Below, piece after piece: positions 25,300-36,643 of a DNA stretch of 64,000 bases (positions are counted from its first letter, which is position 1; every line of letters begins with the position of its first letter). A program made the position numbers and the translations under genes. This DNA comes from an uncultured Maricaulis sp. Lineage in GTDB: Bacteria; Pseudomonadota; Alphaproteobacteria; Caulobacterales; Maricaulaceae. A model generated the notes under the pieces. It did not search any database and was not told the origin of the DNA. It saw only the letters and a list, made by a program, of their open reading frames with translations. The stretch spans positions 1 through 64,000 of the forward strand of contig NZ_CAMYLS010000005.1 in assembly GCF_947259345.1 (NCBI RefSeq), written 5' to 3'.

Positions 25300-25845
25300 G
25301 GGCTGGGGCTTCTTCCACGTGACCGACATCGAGCCCAGCTGCCGCGAATTGATCGACTGCCAGGTTGAACTTGTGAGCGAATGGGCCCGGCAATTCGGCC
25401 GTCACTACAAATTCACAAGCTGAAACAATGGCAATTAATCGCGGCCGTCGCCTGCCACCGCGCGCGACGCGTGGAGCAGTCCAAAGATCACTTGTCAGCC
25501 AGCGGGCCGTATCGGGTTTCGAGGTCAAGGGTGCCGCAGGCGCCGCTCCGCGGGCATGCCCCTTGAGCTCAAGAACCGGGTACGGCTTTCTCTCGGCAAG
25601 TGATTTATGGCCGAGCGTGCGCCACGGGCGCGGTAGCTTCACCTGTTTCCTCCCTATGCCAGCCCTGCCTCGGGAGGCGAATGGTTCGTGCATCAGGGAC
25701 AACGGTATGTGTCCCCAGCCGGCCGCGGTCACCGCCTGTCATGGGCGCCAAGCGGGATTGCAACGCGTCTGATCTCGCTATTGCCAGGCCGTCCGGCTTG
25801 TTAGCGATTGGCTGATGCGAGACGCGTCGACATCGGGAGATACGC
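25300..25845. other. 546-base intergenic region without a supported gene
   Basis: Several short open frames exist on both strands, but none has a ribosome-binding site together with a recognisable product. The region contains one copy of a dispersed palindromic repeat (25478-25610). The remainder shows no motif I can name, apart from TTAGCGATTGGCTGATGCGAG-like sequence next to the following gene that may hold its promoter. Confidence 0.5.
25478..25610 (-). repeat. Dispersed palindromic repeat, copy A
   Basis: This 133-base stretch, read on the minus strand, aligns over its whole length with 53536-53672 on the plus strand: CCATAAA, CTTGCCGAGAG, CAAGGG, CCCTTGACCT, GCTGGCTGACAAG and GGACTG-like ends are shared in the same order. 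It can fold into a long stem: CCGTATCGGGTTTC-GAGGTCAAGGG (25507-25531) against 25560-25585. The arms differ from copy B, but matching changes on both sides keep the pairing. Confidence 0.7.
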
Positions 25846-26376
25846 ATGATGCAAAGGTTCACATCCGCCTGTCTTCTGATTGGACTGGGCTTGTTCGGCT
25901 ATGCCGGGACCGCGTCTGCCCAACAAGCCGCCCCGCCTGTTTGCGGTCAGGACGTCGCACCGTATTCGGATTTCGATTTCGTGATCGGCGAGTGGGACTT
26001 CTTTACCGCCGACGGACAACAGATCGGCACCCAGACCTATACCCGGCGGGAGGCTGGCTGTCTGGTGGTTGAAGACTGGTCGACCTTCGATGGCGGAACA
26101 GGCACAGGAATGACCTTTGTCGACCCGGCTACCGGGCATTGGCGGCAGGTCTGGATGAGCCCGCGCTTTCACATCGACTATTCAGGCGGACTCGACGCAA
26201 CGGGCGCGATGGTCCTGGAAGGCCGGTTGCACAGCAATGCGGACGGCAGCGAAATGCAGGTCCGTGGCGTTTGGGCACCGCAGGAGGACGGCAGCGTTCG
26301 ACAGGAATTCTGGGTCCGCCCGGACGACACGTCTGATTGGGCCCAACTCTTTGTCGGATACACCCGACGCCGGTAA
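25846..26376 (+). CDS. Secreted DUF1579-like protein of unknown function
   Basis: A 176-residue protein with a signal peptide (MMQRFTSACLLIGLGLFGYAGTASAQ) and a beta-rich mature domain beginning FDFVIGEWDFFTADGQQIG. This FDFxxGxWxx pattern is typical of small secreted calycin-like proteins (DUF1579 and relatives) in alphaproteobacteria. Two ATGs (25846, 25849) follow a GGGAGA site. It stands alone, with no operon partner. Confidence 0.65.
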   Translation: MMQRFTSACLLIGLGLFGYAGTASAQQAAPPVCGQDVAPYSDFDFVIGEWDFFTADGQQIGTQTYTRREAGCLVVEDWSTFDGGTGTGMTFVDPATGHWRQVWMSPRFHIDYSGGLDATGAMVLEGRLHSNADGSEMQVRGVWAPQEDGSVRQEFWVRPDDTSDWAQLFVGYTRRR

Positions 26377-26657
26377 CGCGGCTGGCCGAAAAACGGCGAC
26401 ACACCATTTATCTGATCTCCGCCGGCCTTTGCGGGGCGTCCGTCAGAGATGACAACCGGCATCGACGCCCATTGACCACCGCCCTGCCCTAGCCTATCAA
26501 GCAATTCAGGCATGGAGATGCCCGCCGCTCGCAGGCTTTTGGCCCTGGTGAAATCTCCCTTGGACACGACATTTCCCTCATCGTCATTGCGACATGCGGC
26601 GGGATGGCAAGGCGAGCCCCATCATTCGATCCGCATGCCAATACGAAAGGGCATGTC

Positions 26658-27098
26658 ATGACCCCAACTTCACCGCTTTCGCGCGACGCGCTGAAGGCCC
26701 AGGCCCGGCGTTTGCGAAAAGCGCTGGAAGCCGAAGGCAATTTTATCTCGCACAGCGAGGCGCTGGAATTGCTCGCCCATCAGATGGGCTATCGCGACTG
26801 GAATACCTTGAGTGCCACTGCCGGCAATCGTCCCGACACACCGCTCGCCGTCGGCGGGCGCGTCTCGGGCCGTTATCTCGGCCAGGCCTTTGAGGCGGAC
26901 ATTCTCAGCCTCACCGCCATTGCCGGCGGAGCTGGAGGCTGGCGGGTGACGCTGGATCTGGACGAAGCCGTCGATGTGGTGACCTTTGACAGCTTCTCGG
27001 CTTTCCGACGCCGGATCAACGCCACGATCGGCCGCAATGGCCGCTCGCCGGCCCGCACCTCGGACGGTCGCCCGCATCTGGAACTCGCCCTTCGCTAA
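26658..27098 (+). CDS. Glyoxalase-superfamily-type small protein
   Basis: A 146-residue protein. Its first 60 residues (DALKAQARRLRKALEAEGN, ISHSEALELLAHQMGYRDWNTLSA) match a helical domain often found fused to or annotated as glyoxalase superfamily protein. The C-terminal part (VGGRVSGRYLGQAFEADILS) is a small beta domain without visible metal ligands, so enzymatic glyoxalase activity is not supported. The ATG at 26658 follows a GAAAGG site. The 281 bases before it hold no gene. Confidence 0.6.
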   Translation: MTPTSPLSRDALKAQARRLRKALEAEGNFISHSEALELLAHQMGYRDWNTLSATAGNRPDTPLAVGGRVSGRYLGQAFEADILSLTAIAGGAGGWRVTLDLDEAVDVVTFDSFSAFRRRINATIGRNGRSPARTSDGRPHLELALR

Positions 27099-27179
27099 AA
27101 CGCGAAACGAATTTCGGTTGAAGCCCGGTCCAACTGCGCTTACGACCCCGCCTGACGTCAATGAGGCGGGCGGGGTCGC

Positions 27180-27671
27180 ATGCTCAATATCCTGGTTCTG
27201 TGCACGGGCAATTCCGCGCGCTCCATCCTGGGCGAAGCCCTGATCAATGCGCGTGGCGACGGCCGGGTCGCGGGATATTCGGCCGGCTCAACACCGACCG
27301 GCCAGCCCAATCCACTTGCGCTCGAAACGCTCGCTGCCCACGGCCTGCCCGCGACCGGCTACAGCTCGAAAAGCTGGGATGTGTTTGCCGCGCCGGGCGC
27401 GCCTGTCCTCGATGCTGTCATCACGGTCTGCGACAGCGCTGCGGCGGAAGTCTGCCCGGTCTGGCCCGGCGCCCCGGTCAAGGCCCATTGGGGCCTGCCC
27501 GACCCGGCCGCCATCGCCGACACCGAGGCCGCCCGAAACGCCTTCCATGACACGTTCAACGCCCTTGATGCCCGCATCACGGCCTTGATGGCCGCGCTTG
27601 ACGGCGATGATCGCGAAGCCCTCAAGCGGGCCTTCGACACTCTCAGCCCCCGACAGGACCTATCCACATGA
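27180..27671 (+). CDS. arsC: Arsenate reductase ArsC, thioredoxin-coupled (LMW-PTP type)
   Basis: A 163-residue low-molecular-weight phosphatase fold enzyme. The P-loop is CTGNSARS with nucleophile Cys8 and Arg14. The redox pair Cys84 and Cys92 lies in [17 protein letters not shown], and HWGLPDPA carries the conserved Asp. This three-cysteine set identifies the thioredoxin-dependent arsenate reductase family of Staphylococcus/Bacillus type, which reduces As(V) to As(III). It overlaps the downstream efflux gene by 4 bases. No ArsR gene is adjacent. Confidence 0.92.
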   Translation: MLNILVLCTGNSARSILGEALINARGDGRVAGYSAGSTPTGQPNPLALETLAAHGLPATGYSSKSWDVFAAPGAPVLDAVITVCDSAAAEVCPVWPGAPVKAHWGLPDPAAIADTEAARNAFHDTFNALDARITALMAALDGDDREALKRAFDTLSPRQDLST

Positions 27672-28741
27672 CCGACGCCACCGCAAAGGACGCCGCCCCC
27701 GGCGGGATCGGATTCTTCGAGAAGTGGCTGTCGGTCTGGGTCGCCATGGGCATGGCCGGCGGTATCGCGCTGGGCGTGATCGTGCCGGACCTCTTCGCTT
27801 GGCTGGCCGGGTTTGAATACGCCTCGGTCAATCTCGCCATCGCGGTGCTGATCTGGGCCATGGTCTGGCCAATGATGATCCAGATCGATTTCGCCTCGCT
27901 GACACGGGTCGGCGAACGCCCCAAGGGCCTGATCATCACCCTGATCACCAACTGGCTGGTCAAACCCTTCTCGATGGCGCTTCTGGGCGTCCTCTTCTTC
28001 GAGCATGCCTTCGCGCCGTGGCTGCAGCCCGAGGACGCCCAGCAATATCTCGCCGGTGTGATCATCCTGGGCGCCGCACCGTGTACGGCGATGGTCTTCG
28101 TCTGGTCACAGCTGACCAGGGGCGACGCCAATTACACCCTGGTGCAGGTCGCCGCGAACGACCTCATCATGGTCGTCGCCTTTGCCCCGATCGTCGCGCT
28201 CCTGCTGGGCGTGACCGACATCACCGTCCCCTGGGACACGCTCCTGCTGTCGGTGGGCCTGTATGTCGTCATCCCGCTGATCGCCGGCTGGCTGACCCGC
28301 AAGGCGCTGTCGCGCGGCAAGTCGGCCGAGGCGGCTGACAAGGCCGTGGGCGATTTCACCGCCCTGATCAAGCCGGCTTCGATCATCGGCCTGATCGGCA
28401 CGGTCATCATCCTGTTCGGTTTCCAGGGCGAGGTCATCCTGACCCAACCCATCACCATCGCCATTATCGCGACGCCGCTCCTGATCCAGACCTATGGCAT
28501 TTTCGCCATCGCCTATGGTGCCGCCTGGCTGTGGAAGACCCCGTTCAACATCGCCGCCCCCTGCGCCCTGATCGGCACCTCGAATTTCTTCGAGCTGGCC
28601 GTCGCGGTCGCGATCAGCCTGTTCGGCCTCAACTCCGGCGCCGCCCTGGCGACTGTGGTCGGCGTGCTGGTGGAAGTCCCGGTAATGCTGTCGCTCGTGG
28701 CCTTTGCCAACCGGACACAGGGATGGTTTGCAGGGCGGTAG
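27668..28741 (+). CDS. acr3: Arsenite efflux transporter, ACR3 family
   Basis: A 357-residue membrane protein with about ten helices. [26 protein letters not shown] contains in outline the invariant Acr3 cysteine needed for arsenite export, and WGMVWPMM-like [17 protein letters not shown] and the late [16 protein letters not shown] segment are also Acr3 hallmarks. It pumps out As(III) produced by ArsC; the ATGA overlap with arsC ties their expression. Confidence 0.93.
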   Translation: MTDATAKDAAPGGIGFFEKWLSVWVAMGMAGGIALGVIVPDLFAWLAGFEYASVNLAIAVLIWAMVWPMMIQIDFASLTRVGERPKGLIITLITNWLVKPFSMALLGVLFFEHAFAPWLQPEDAQQYLAGVIILGAAPCTAMVFVWSQLTRGDANYTLVQVAANDLIMVVAFAPIVALLLGVTDITVPWDTLLLSVGLYVVIPLIAGWLTRKALSRGKSAEAADKAVGDFTALIKPASIIGLIGTVIILFGFQGEVILTQPITIAIIATPLLIQTYGIFAIAYGAAWLWKTPFNIAAPCALIGTSNFFELAVAVAISLFGLNSGAALATVVGVLVEVPVMLSLVAFANRTQGWFAGR

Positions 28742-28748
28742 GCAAAAA

Positions 28749-28793
28749 GGGGACAGGTACAATTAGCGCGCGGCGCTAATTGTACCTGTCCCC
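28749..28793. repeat. REP-like perfect palindrome between acr3 and clpB
   Basis: A 21-bp perfect stem (28749-28769 with 28773-28793) and a 3-base GCG loop. Each outer end reads GGGGACAGGTAC, a sequence familiar from REP-type repeats mobilised by RAYT transposases. It lies between convergent genes and may also act as a bidirectional transcription stop. A second, weaker GGGGCGG/CCGCCCC hairpin follows at 28802-28823, next to the clpB stop. Confidence 0.7.
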
Positions 28794-28828
28794 AACACTC
28801 CGGGGCGGCCTTGCGACCGCCCCAAACC

Positions 28829-31435
<2,607 letters not shown>

Positions 31436-31603
31436 GTCGATCCCCCGGATAAGGCGAGATAGGTTGCGTTTCGCCGCCTTGATCAAGCACGGCCAAAACG
31501 CGTTTCAGACCGCATGTAGGTGTTGCATATGAACAACACAAGGGGTCGAGGCGCGACATTCTGACCACGGTTTCACCCGTCATCTGCGGAGCGACTCACA
31601 CCC

Positions 31604-32359
31604 ATGCCCCAGCTTACAGCCATCACGCGATTTCCGATCAAGGGACTTGGGCCGGACAGCCTCGACCGTATCGCGCTGAGCGCAAACAAGACGCTGCCCA
31701 TGGACCGCGCCTGGGCCATCGAGAACGGCCCCTCGCCCTTCGATGAGCGCGCGCCGGGCCATGTGAAGAAGAAACACTTCCTGATGCTGGCCGGACAGGC
31801 CGAACTGGCCAAGCTGAATTGTCGCTATTCTGACAAGGAGGGGACGTTTTCCGTCACCCTGGACGGCGCCATACCGGTCACCATCCGTCTGGAGGCCCCG
31901 GACACCCACCCGGCGCTATTCGACGTCTTGCGGGTCCTGGTCGGCGACGCTGTTCGCGGACCGCTGCGCCTGGTGCATGCCCCCGGTCAGGCAATGACCG
32001 ATATCCCGCAGCCGCAAATCTCGCTGATCAATGCCGCCTCGGTCCGCGCGCTGTCAGAGAAGACCGCGCAGACGCTCGACCCGCTCCGCTTTCGCGGCAA
32101 TCTGCTGATCGACGGCCTGGCGCCATGGGAAGAATTCGACCTGGTCGGGCACGAAATCCGCATTGGCGGCATCGCCTGCCGGGTGGAATCCCGCATCCGG
32201 CGCTGCGTGGCCACCAGCGTCGACCCGCAGCGCGGCGAGATTGATACAGATGTGCCCGCAGCGCTGTTCGAGCACTACGGGCACATGGATTGCGGTGTCT
32301 ATCTGTCCGCTCTGGAAGACGGCGAGATTGCCCTGGGCGATCCGGTCAGCCTGGCTTAG
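31604..32359 (+). CDS. MOSC domain protein
   Basis: 251 residues with an N-terminal MOSC beta-barrel (ITRFPIKGLGPDSLDRIALS, LPMDRAWAIENG) and the MOSC core with FRGNLLIDGLAPWEEFDLVG, followed by RIRRCVATSVDPQRGEID, where the conserved Cys resides. MOSC proteins bind molybdenum cofactor or handle sulfur for it; mARC-like or YiiM-like activity cannot be told from sequence. Convergent, 4-base overlap with the DUF4167 gene. Confidence 0.85.
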   Translation: MPQLTAITRFPIKGLGPDSLDRIALSANKTLPMDRAWAIENGPSPFDERAPGHVKKKHFLMLAGQAELAKLNCRYSDKEGTFSVTLDGAIPVTIRLEAPDTHPALFDVLRVLVGDAVRGPLRLVHAPGQAMTDIPQPQISLINAASVRALSEKTAQTLDPLRFRGNLLIDGLAPWEEFDLVGHEIRIGGIACRVESRIRRCVATSVDPQRGEIDTDVPAALFEHYGHMDCGVYLSALEDGEIALGDPVSLA

Positions 32360-33063
32360 GCCGCCTGGGTTTCCGGGCCGTCGCCACCGGTCTTGTCGCC
32401 ATCGCCCTCATCGGCCGAGGCCGAGGCGTTTTTCAGCGCGGCTTCCGCAGCGCGGGCGGCTTCCATTTCGGCCTTGGTGCGGCGCGGACGGCGGGTGCGG
32501 CGGCGCGGCTCTTCGCCCTCGCCATCGCTATTGCCATCATTGCGGTCCGACGTGTCGGCCGGCGTATTGTCGCCCTGCGGTGTCACCACGCCCATCGGAT
32601 CATCGGCCCGCTCGCCATCATTGTCCTGGTCGCGATCCTGGTCCCGATTGCCCGACGGCCGTCCGCGGCCATTGCGGCTGCGGCGCTCGCGCCCTTCGCC
32701 CTGATCACGATTATCGCGGCTGTCGCGATTATCGCGGTTGTCACGGCGCGGGCGGGACTGGCGCTCCTGGCCCTGGTCCTCATCAGTCTCGTCATCGGCG
32801 TTGTTGTCGCCGTTGTCGTCCTGATTGGGATCACGCTTGGGCTGGTTCGCCTGGAGAATGCGCAGGTAGTGTTCGGCGTGCTGGTACAGGTTTTCCGCCC
32901 GGACACGGTCACCGGCGGAGGACGCATCCCGGGCCAGCTGCATGTATTTGTCGTAAATCTGGGAGGCGTTGCCGTTGATCTTCACTTCGCCGGCGCAATT
33001 GCTCTGAAAGCTCCGGTTCGACGGATTGCCGGGCTTACGTCCTCGACCACGTTGACGCTTCAT
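32356..33063 (-). CDS. DUF4167 protein with long disordered Arg/Asp tail
   Basis: 235 residues. The N-terminal 75 carry the DUF4167 domain (MKRQRGRGRKPGN, KINGNASQIYDKYMQLARDA, AENLYQHAEHYLRILQ). The rest is low-complexity, with runs of RDNRDNRDSRDNRD and RPRRTKAEMEAARAA, a predicted RNA-binding-like disordered tail. The family is almost restricted to alphaproteobacteria; function is unknown, nucleic-acid binding is plausible. Confidence 0.88.
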   Translation of the reverse strand: MKRQRGRGRKPGNPSNRSFQSNCAGEVKINGNASQIYDKYMQLARDASSAGDRVRAENLYQHAEHYLRILQANQPKRDPNQDDNGDNNADDETDEDQGQERQSRPRRDNRDNRDSRDNRDQGEGRERRSRNGRGRPSGNRDQDRDQDNDGERADDPMGVVTPQGDNTPADTSDRNDGNSDGEGEEPRRRTRRPRRTKAEMEAARAAEAALKNASASADEGDGDKTGGDGPETQAA

Positions 33064-33174
33064 TTCGCGTATTCCTGTTCAACAGCGATGCAAATCAAAT
33101 CGGGCTTTGCGGTGCATTCGCAGGTGCAAGCCTGTGCGCTGATACTTGGGGATCCAATGATTTGACCGGATAAT

Positions 33175-33229
33175 GGCAGGTGGGTCATCCGGCCGCGCGA
33201 GACCCCCGTACTGGCGCGATCCACCTGCC
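33175..33229. repeat. Inverted repeat between DUF4167 gene and prmC
   Basis: GGCAGGTGG (33175-33183) and CCACCTGCC (33221-33229) pair perfectly around a 37-base spacer that itself contains GGCCGCGCG. It lies in the 217-base gap between prmC (ending 33281) and DUF4167 (starting 33063), both read leftward. It could be a leader structure of the DUF4167 transcript or a terminator of prfA-prmC; there is no T-run. Confidence 0.4.
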
Positions 33230-33280
33230 TTGGTCGGGACCCTAGACTGCGAGGCCGGTCATTCCAAGCCCTTTTAGCGG

Positions 33281-34219
33281 TCAGGCCACGGCTCGGCGTC
33301 CCGACACCACCCGGTCCTGCCCGGCCAGGTCCTGTTTCACGTCAATCGCGACAAGGCCGACCTCCGCTGCCAGCGCGCTGACAGCCTCGCCCTGATCATA
33401 GCCAATCTCCAGGGCAAACAAGCCGCCCGGCACCAAGAGGCGTGGCAAATCCGCGATGATGAGGCGATAGGCATCCAGCCCGTCCGCGCCGCCATCAAGC
33501 GCCAGCGTGGGCTCATGATCGCGCACTTCCGGCTCCAGAGCGGCCAGCACATCGGAGACGATATAGGGCGGGTTGGACACGAGAATGTCCGCCGCGCCAT
33601 CACCGAGCGCCTCGCCCCAGCGGCTGCGCAGGAATCGGGTCCTGTCGGCAAGACCACAGGATTGCGCATTGCCGCCCGCAACGGCCAGCGCCGCATCGGA
33701 CAGATCGACACCGATCCCGGTCCAGGTCGCGCGCTCGGACAGCAAGGCCAGCAGGATCGCCCCGGACCCGGTGCCCAGATCGACGACACACGCCGGGGCA
33801 TCGCCGGTCTCGGCCAGCACGACCTCCACGAGGGTTTCAGTGTCCGCGCGCGGCGTGAGCACATCGGCCGTCACGGCGAGATCAAGCGTCCAAAAGGGCT
33901 GGTTGCCCAGGACCTGGGAGAGCGGAACGCGCTGGAGCCGGCGCCAGCTCAGCGCGGCGAGGGCTTCGGCCTGCTGCCAGGAGAATAAGGCTGGATCCGC
34001 GAGTGCCTGGGCCAGGCTGGCCGGTGCCAGGGTGTGATTGAGCAGAAAACGCGTCTCCTCGGCGCCTTCCTCGATCCCGGCGCCGATCAGGCGCTGCGTC
34101 AGGTCGCGGCGGATATCCGCAAGAGGCAAACCCTGCCAGGCTTGCAGGAGCGGTTTGTGGGCCGCCGCATCAAAGTCCGACTGCGCAGCCTCGACCAGCT
34201 TGTCGAAGGGCCCGCCCAT
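33281..34219 (-). CDS. prmC: Release-factor glutamine methyltransferase PrmC
   Basis: PrmC (HemK) methylates the Gln of the GGQ motif in release factors. The 312-residue protein has an N-terminal helical domain, then VLTPRADTETLVEVVL, the SAM motif VVDLGTGSGAILLALL and the catalytic NPPY motif (ILVSNPPYIVSD). It lies 9 bases after prfA, whose product it modifies, a highly conserved pairing. ATG at 34219 preferred over the GTG one codon upstream. Confidence 0.95.
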   Translation of the reverse strand: MGGPFDKLVEAAQSDFDAAAHKPLLQAWQGLPLADIRRDLTQRLIGAGIEEGAEETRFLLNHTLAPASLAQALADPALFSWQQAEALAALSWRRLQRVPLSQVLGNQPFWTLDLAVTADVLTPRADTETLVEVVLAETGDAPACVVDLGTGSGAILLALLSERATWTGIGVDLSDAALAVAGGNAQSCGLADRTRFLRSRWGEALGDGAADILVSNPPYIVSDVLAALEPEVRDHEPTLALDGGADGLDAYRLIIADLPRLLVPGGLFALEIGYDQGEAVSALAAEVGLVAIDVKQDLAGQDRVVSGRRAVA

Positions 34220-34228
34220 CACCCGGCC

Positions 34229-35302
34229 TTATGAATTGTCTTCGAGGGCAGCGAGGCGCGCGGCCTGGTCCTCGGAGATCAGCGCTGTGACCACCTCATC
34301 CAGCCCGTCACCGGCCACGATGTCGTCGAGCTTGTAGAGGGTCAGATTGATGCGGTGATCGGAGACCCGGCCCTGCGGGTAATTATAGGTGCGGATGCGT
34401 TCGGAGCGGTCGCCCGAGCCGATCTGGCCCTTGCGCTCGGCAGCCCGCTCGGCATTGGCAGCTTCGCGCTGCATGTCATAGAGCTTGGCCTTGAGCAATT
34501 CCTGCGCCCGGGCCCGATTCTGGTGTTGGGATTTTTCCTGGCAGACCACCACCAGACCCGTCGGGATATGCGTCATGCGCACGGCCGAGTCGGTCTTGTT
34601 GACGTGCTGGCCACCCGCGCCGGAAGCCCGCATCGTATCGACTCGCACATCGCCCATATTGAGCTCGATATCGATGTCTTCTGGCTGCGGCATGATGGCG
34701 ACCGTGGCGGCGGAGGTGTGGATACGGCCCTGGCTCTCCGTGGCCGGGACGCGCTGGACCCGGTGCACGCCGCTCTCGAACTTCAGCCGTCCGAACACGC
34801 CATTGCCGGAGATCGCCGCAACCACTTCCTTGAAGCCGCCATGCTCGCCCTCCGAGGCGGAGACCAGCTCCCAGGTCCAACCCTGCAGCTGGGCGTAGCG
34901 TTGATACATGCCGTAGAGATTGCCCGCGAAGATCGCGGCTTCATCGCCGCCCGTCCCTGCGCGGATCTCGATCATCGCATTGGCGCTGTCATCCTTGTCC
35001 TTGGGCAGGAGAAGGAGGCTCATCGCGTGTTCGAGCTCCGGCAGCTTGTCCTTGAGCGCGTAATATTCCTCGCGCGCCATCTCGGCCATTTCCGGGTCGC
35101 CGCCCTCCATCATCTCGGAGAGGTCTTCCAGCTCGGCGCGCGCGGCCTTCAGCGCATTGGCCTTTTCGGCCACGGGCTTGAGCTCGGCGTGCTCCTTGGA
35201 GAGCTTGACGATTTCATCGGGATCACCGGCGGCGCCCAGGCGGGCTTCCACCTGGTCGAACCGGTCGATCACTTGGGCGAGTCTGGCTTCGGGTGCGTGC
35301 AT
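34229..35302 (-). CDS. prfA: Peptide chain release factor 1
   Basis: A 357-residue RF1. The stop-codon-recognition PAT tripeptide in [19 protein letters not shown] marks it as RF1 (reads UAA and UAG) rather than RF2 (SPF). The peptidyl-hydrolysis motif GGQ is in [22 protein letters not shown]1 being present means the amber codon in the DUF1328 gene should normally terminate. Confidence 0.97.
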   Translation of the reverse strand: MHAPEARLAQVIDRFDQVEARLGAAGDPDEIVKLSKEHAELKPVAEKANALKAARAELEDLSEMMEGGDPEMAEMAREEYYALKDKLPELEHAMSLLLLPKDKDDSANAMIEIRAGTGGDEAAIFAGNLYGMYQRYAQLQGWTWELVSASEGEHGGFKEVVAAISGNGVFGRLKFESGVHRVQRVPATESQGRIHTSAATVAIMPQPEDIDIELNMGDVRVDTMRASGAGGQHVNKTDSAVRMTHIPTGLVVVCQEKSQHQNRARAQELLKAKLYDMQREAANAERAAERKGQIGSGDRSERIRTYNYPQGRVSDHRINLTLYKLDDIVAGDGLDEVVTALISEDQAARLAALEDNS

Positions 35303-35417
35303 GGCAGCTAGATAGCGGGAATTTCATCGTTCCGAAATCCGCGAGGCGCAGCTTGTTGGGCAGCAGGCGTCGTGCAAAAGTTGTTTTCCCGCCACCTGCA
35401 ACAATTCGGGTCCTCTC

Positions 35418-36056
35418 ATGCTAATTACATTCCTCCTGGCTGCCGGTCTCGTCGGCCAGGCTTCCGACGACGCAGCTTTGGATGCCGCCATTGATCGTGC
35501 CCAAACCCATCTTCGGGAAACGATCTGGGACCCGAAAAACCTGATTGCCGACCGCGAGCTGGCCCACAATTACCTGTTTATCTCAGGACACTATGGTCAC
35601 GGCTCGGTCACGGATGTGATCGCCATCGATCTGTCCCGCGGGAGCTGGGTCGCGCGCACCACCGGGATTTCCGGAGACCGGCCCGCCCCGGCTTATGGGC
35701 TGGATCGGCAACTGGCCGAATTCATCCTCGCCGCCCCCCGCCAGGACGTTGAGCGCCTTGCGACCACCCTGCCGATCGAGCGATATGTGGCCCGGTCAGC
35801 GAATTGCCCCGCCGCAAATGAACACATGATCCGCGGCGGCGCGTTGGACTGGATAAGCGATAGCGCACGCCAACGTCTGGACCCCGCGGCGGAGGCCACG
35901 AACATCATCGTGCTCGACGGCGTCTGGCACACGGTCGAGCTGGAATCGCACAATTATTCTGTTCGCATGACAGGCCATGCGGCGATGGAACCGGTCATCG
36001 ACTGGGCTACCGGATTGATCGCCGCCCTCGAACCCTGCTGGCAGCGGCCCGACTAG
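35418..36056 (+). CDS. Secreted protein of unknown function
   Basis: 212 residues with a short hydrophobic leader (MLITFLLAAGLVGQAS). The mature part is mixed alpha/beta with WDPKNLIADRELAHNYLFIS, APAYGLDRQLAEFILAAP and VWHTVELESHNYSVRMTG. Two cysteines only (ANCPAAN, EPCWQRP), possibly one disulfide. No family recognised. No clear Shine-Dalgarno precedes the ATG. It overlaps the convergent MAPEG gene by 4 bases. Confidence 0.55.
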   Translation: MLITFLLAAGLVGQASDDAALDAAIDRAQTHLRETIWDPKNLIADRELAHNYLFISGHYGHGSVTDVIAIDLSRGSWVARTTGISGDRPAPAYGLDRQLAEFILAAPRQDVERLATTLPIERYVARSANCPAANEHMIRGGALDWISDSARQRLDPAAEATNIIVLDGVWHTVELESHNYSVRMTGHAAMEPVIDWATGLIAALEPCWQRPD

Positions 36057-36472
36057 GCCAATACCGCCATCACGTTCCGCACGGCCATGATGACCAGCAC
36101 GATCGATCCCAGGCAGAAGACCAGGAAGCGCATCGGGATGAAGTTCCACAGGCACTGGATAAGCGAATGGATCACGCGGATCAGCACATAGGCCCAGGCC
36201 AGCATGATGTTGAATTCGTCCGACACGCCGACAAGATGCGAATAGAGCACCAGGGCGTAGAAGATCACCGGTTGTTCGTGCAGGTGATTGTAATTGTCGG
36301 CGATGCGTCGGACCTCGATGGGCAGCTTGTCCATCACCGACTTGTCTTTCGCGGTGGCGGGATCAATCCCCGCCTTGCGCATGGCCGGAAGTCGGGTGGC
36401 ATACATCCACACCCACATGATCAGCGTCCAGCTCACCAGCGCCAGTATCGGCGTCATCATTGATTGGAACAT
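36053..36472 (-). CDS. MAPEG family membrane protein
   Basis: 139 residues with four hydrophobic helices and the MAPEG pattern (eicosanoid/glutathione metabolism family): TRLPAMRKAGIDP, RRIADNYNHLHEQPVIFYAL and YVLIRVIHSLIQCLWN. The NYNHLHEQP segment is the conserved loop between helices 1 and 2. Bacterial members may act as glutathione-dependent peroxidases or transferases; activity is not shown. The ATG at 36472 has a GGGAGG site and is preferred over the longer frame. Confidence 0.82.
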   Translation of the reverse strand: MFQSMMTPILALVSWTLIMWVWMYATRLPAMRKAGIDPATAKDKSVMDKLPIEVRRIADNYNHLHEQPVIFYALVLYSHLVGVSDEFNIMLAWAYVLIRVIHSLIQCLWNFIPMRFLVFCLGSIVLVIMAVRNVMAVLA

Positions 36473-36606
36473 CTTGCAGCCCTCCCCGGCCATTTTCCAG
36501 CAAGGTAGTGCGCGTCGTGGCGGTTTGGCGAGGCGAAATCAACGCGATGCGGTAAATCCGGCGGCCTGCCGCCCCTCTTGCATCCGATCTTCGCCCGCCG
36601 GGCATC

Positions 36607-36626
36607 AACTGGACTGACGTCCAGTT
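36607..36626. promoter_or_regulatory. Palindromic TetR operator upstream of its own gene
   Basis: AACTGGAC (36607-36614), TGAC, GTCCAGTT (36619-36626): a perfect 8-bp inverted repeat ending 17 bases before the tetR ATG. The core TGGACT-N3-GTCCA recurs at 37310-37323 upstream of the next gene. Size and symmetry fit a TetR-family operator; the placement suggests autorepression. Confidence 0.7.
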
Positions 36627-36643
36627 TCAAGCGACACACGAGC

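Noticed and set aside
25381-25815. Three short plus-strand frames in the gap after the M23 peptidase
   Set aside because: They overlap the palindromic repeat, lack ribosome-binding sites and show no family resemblance.
26377-26657. Possible further GTCATCC-type repeat in the gap before the glyoxalase-like gene (CAGAGATGACAACCGG)
   Set aside because: Only one end is recognisable and no matching inverted end was found, so it is not annotated as an element.
31445-31482. Heat-shock (RpoH) promoter upstream of clpB: CTTGAT and CCTATCT on the minus strand
   Set aside because: Both elements are recognisable, but the spacing is about 20 bases from CTTG to CCTATCT, longer than the usual 17-18; too weak to annotate.
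32583-32800. Tandem-repeat-like DNA (GCGATTATCGCGG units)
   Set aside because: It encodes the RDN/RDS low-complexity tail of the DUF4167 protein; degenerate short coding repeats, not a CRISPR or satellite array.
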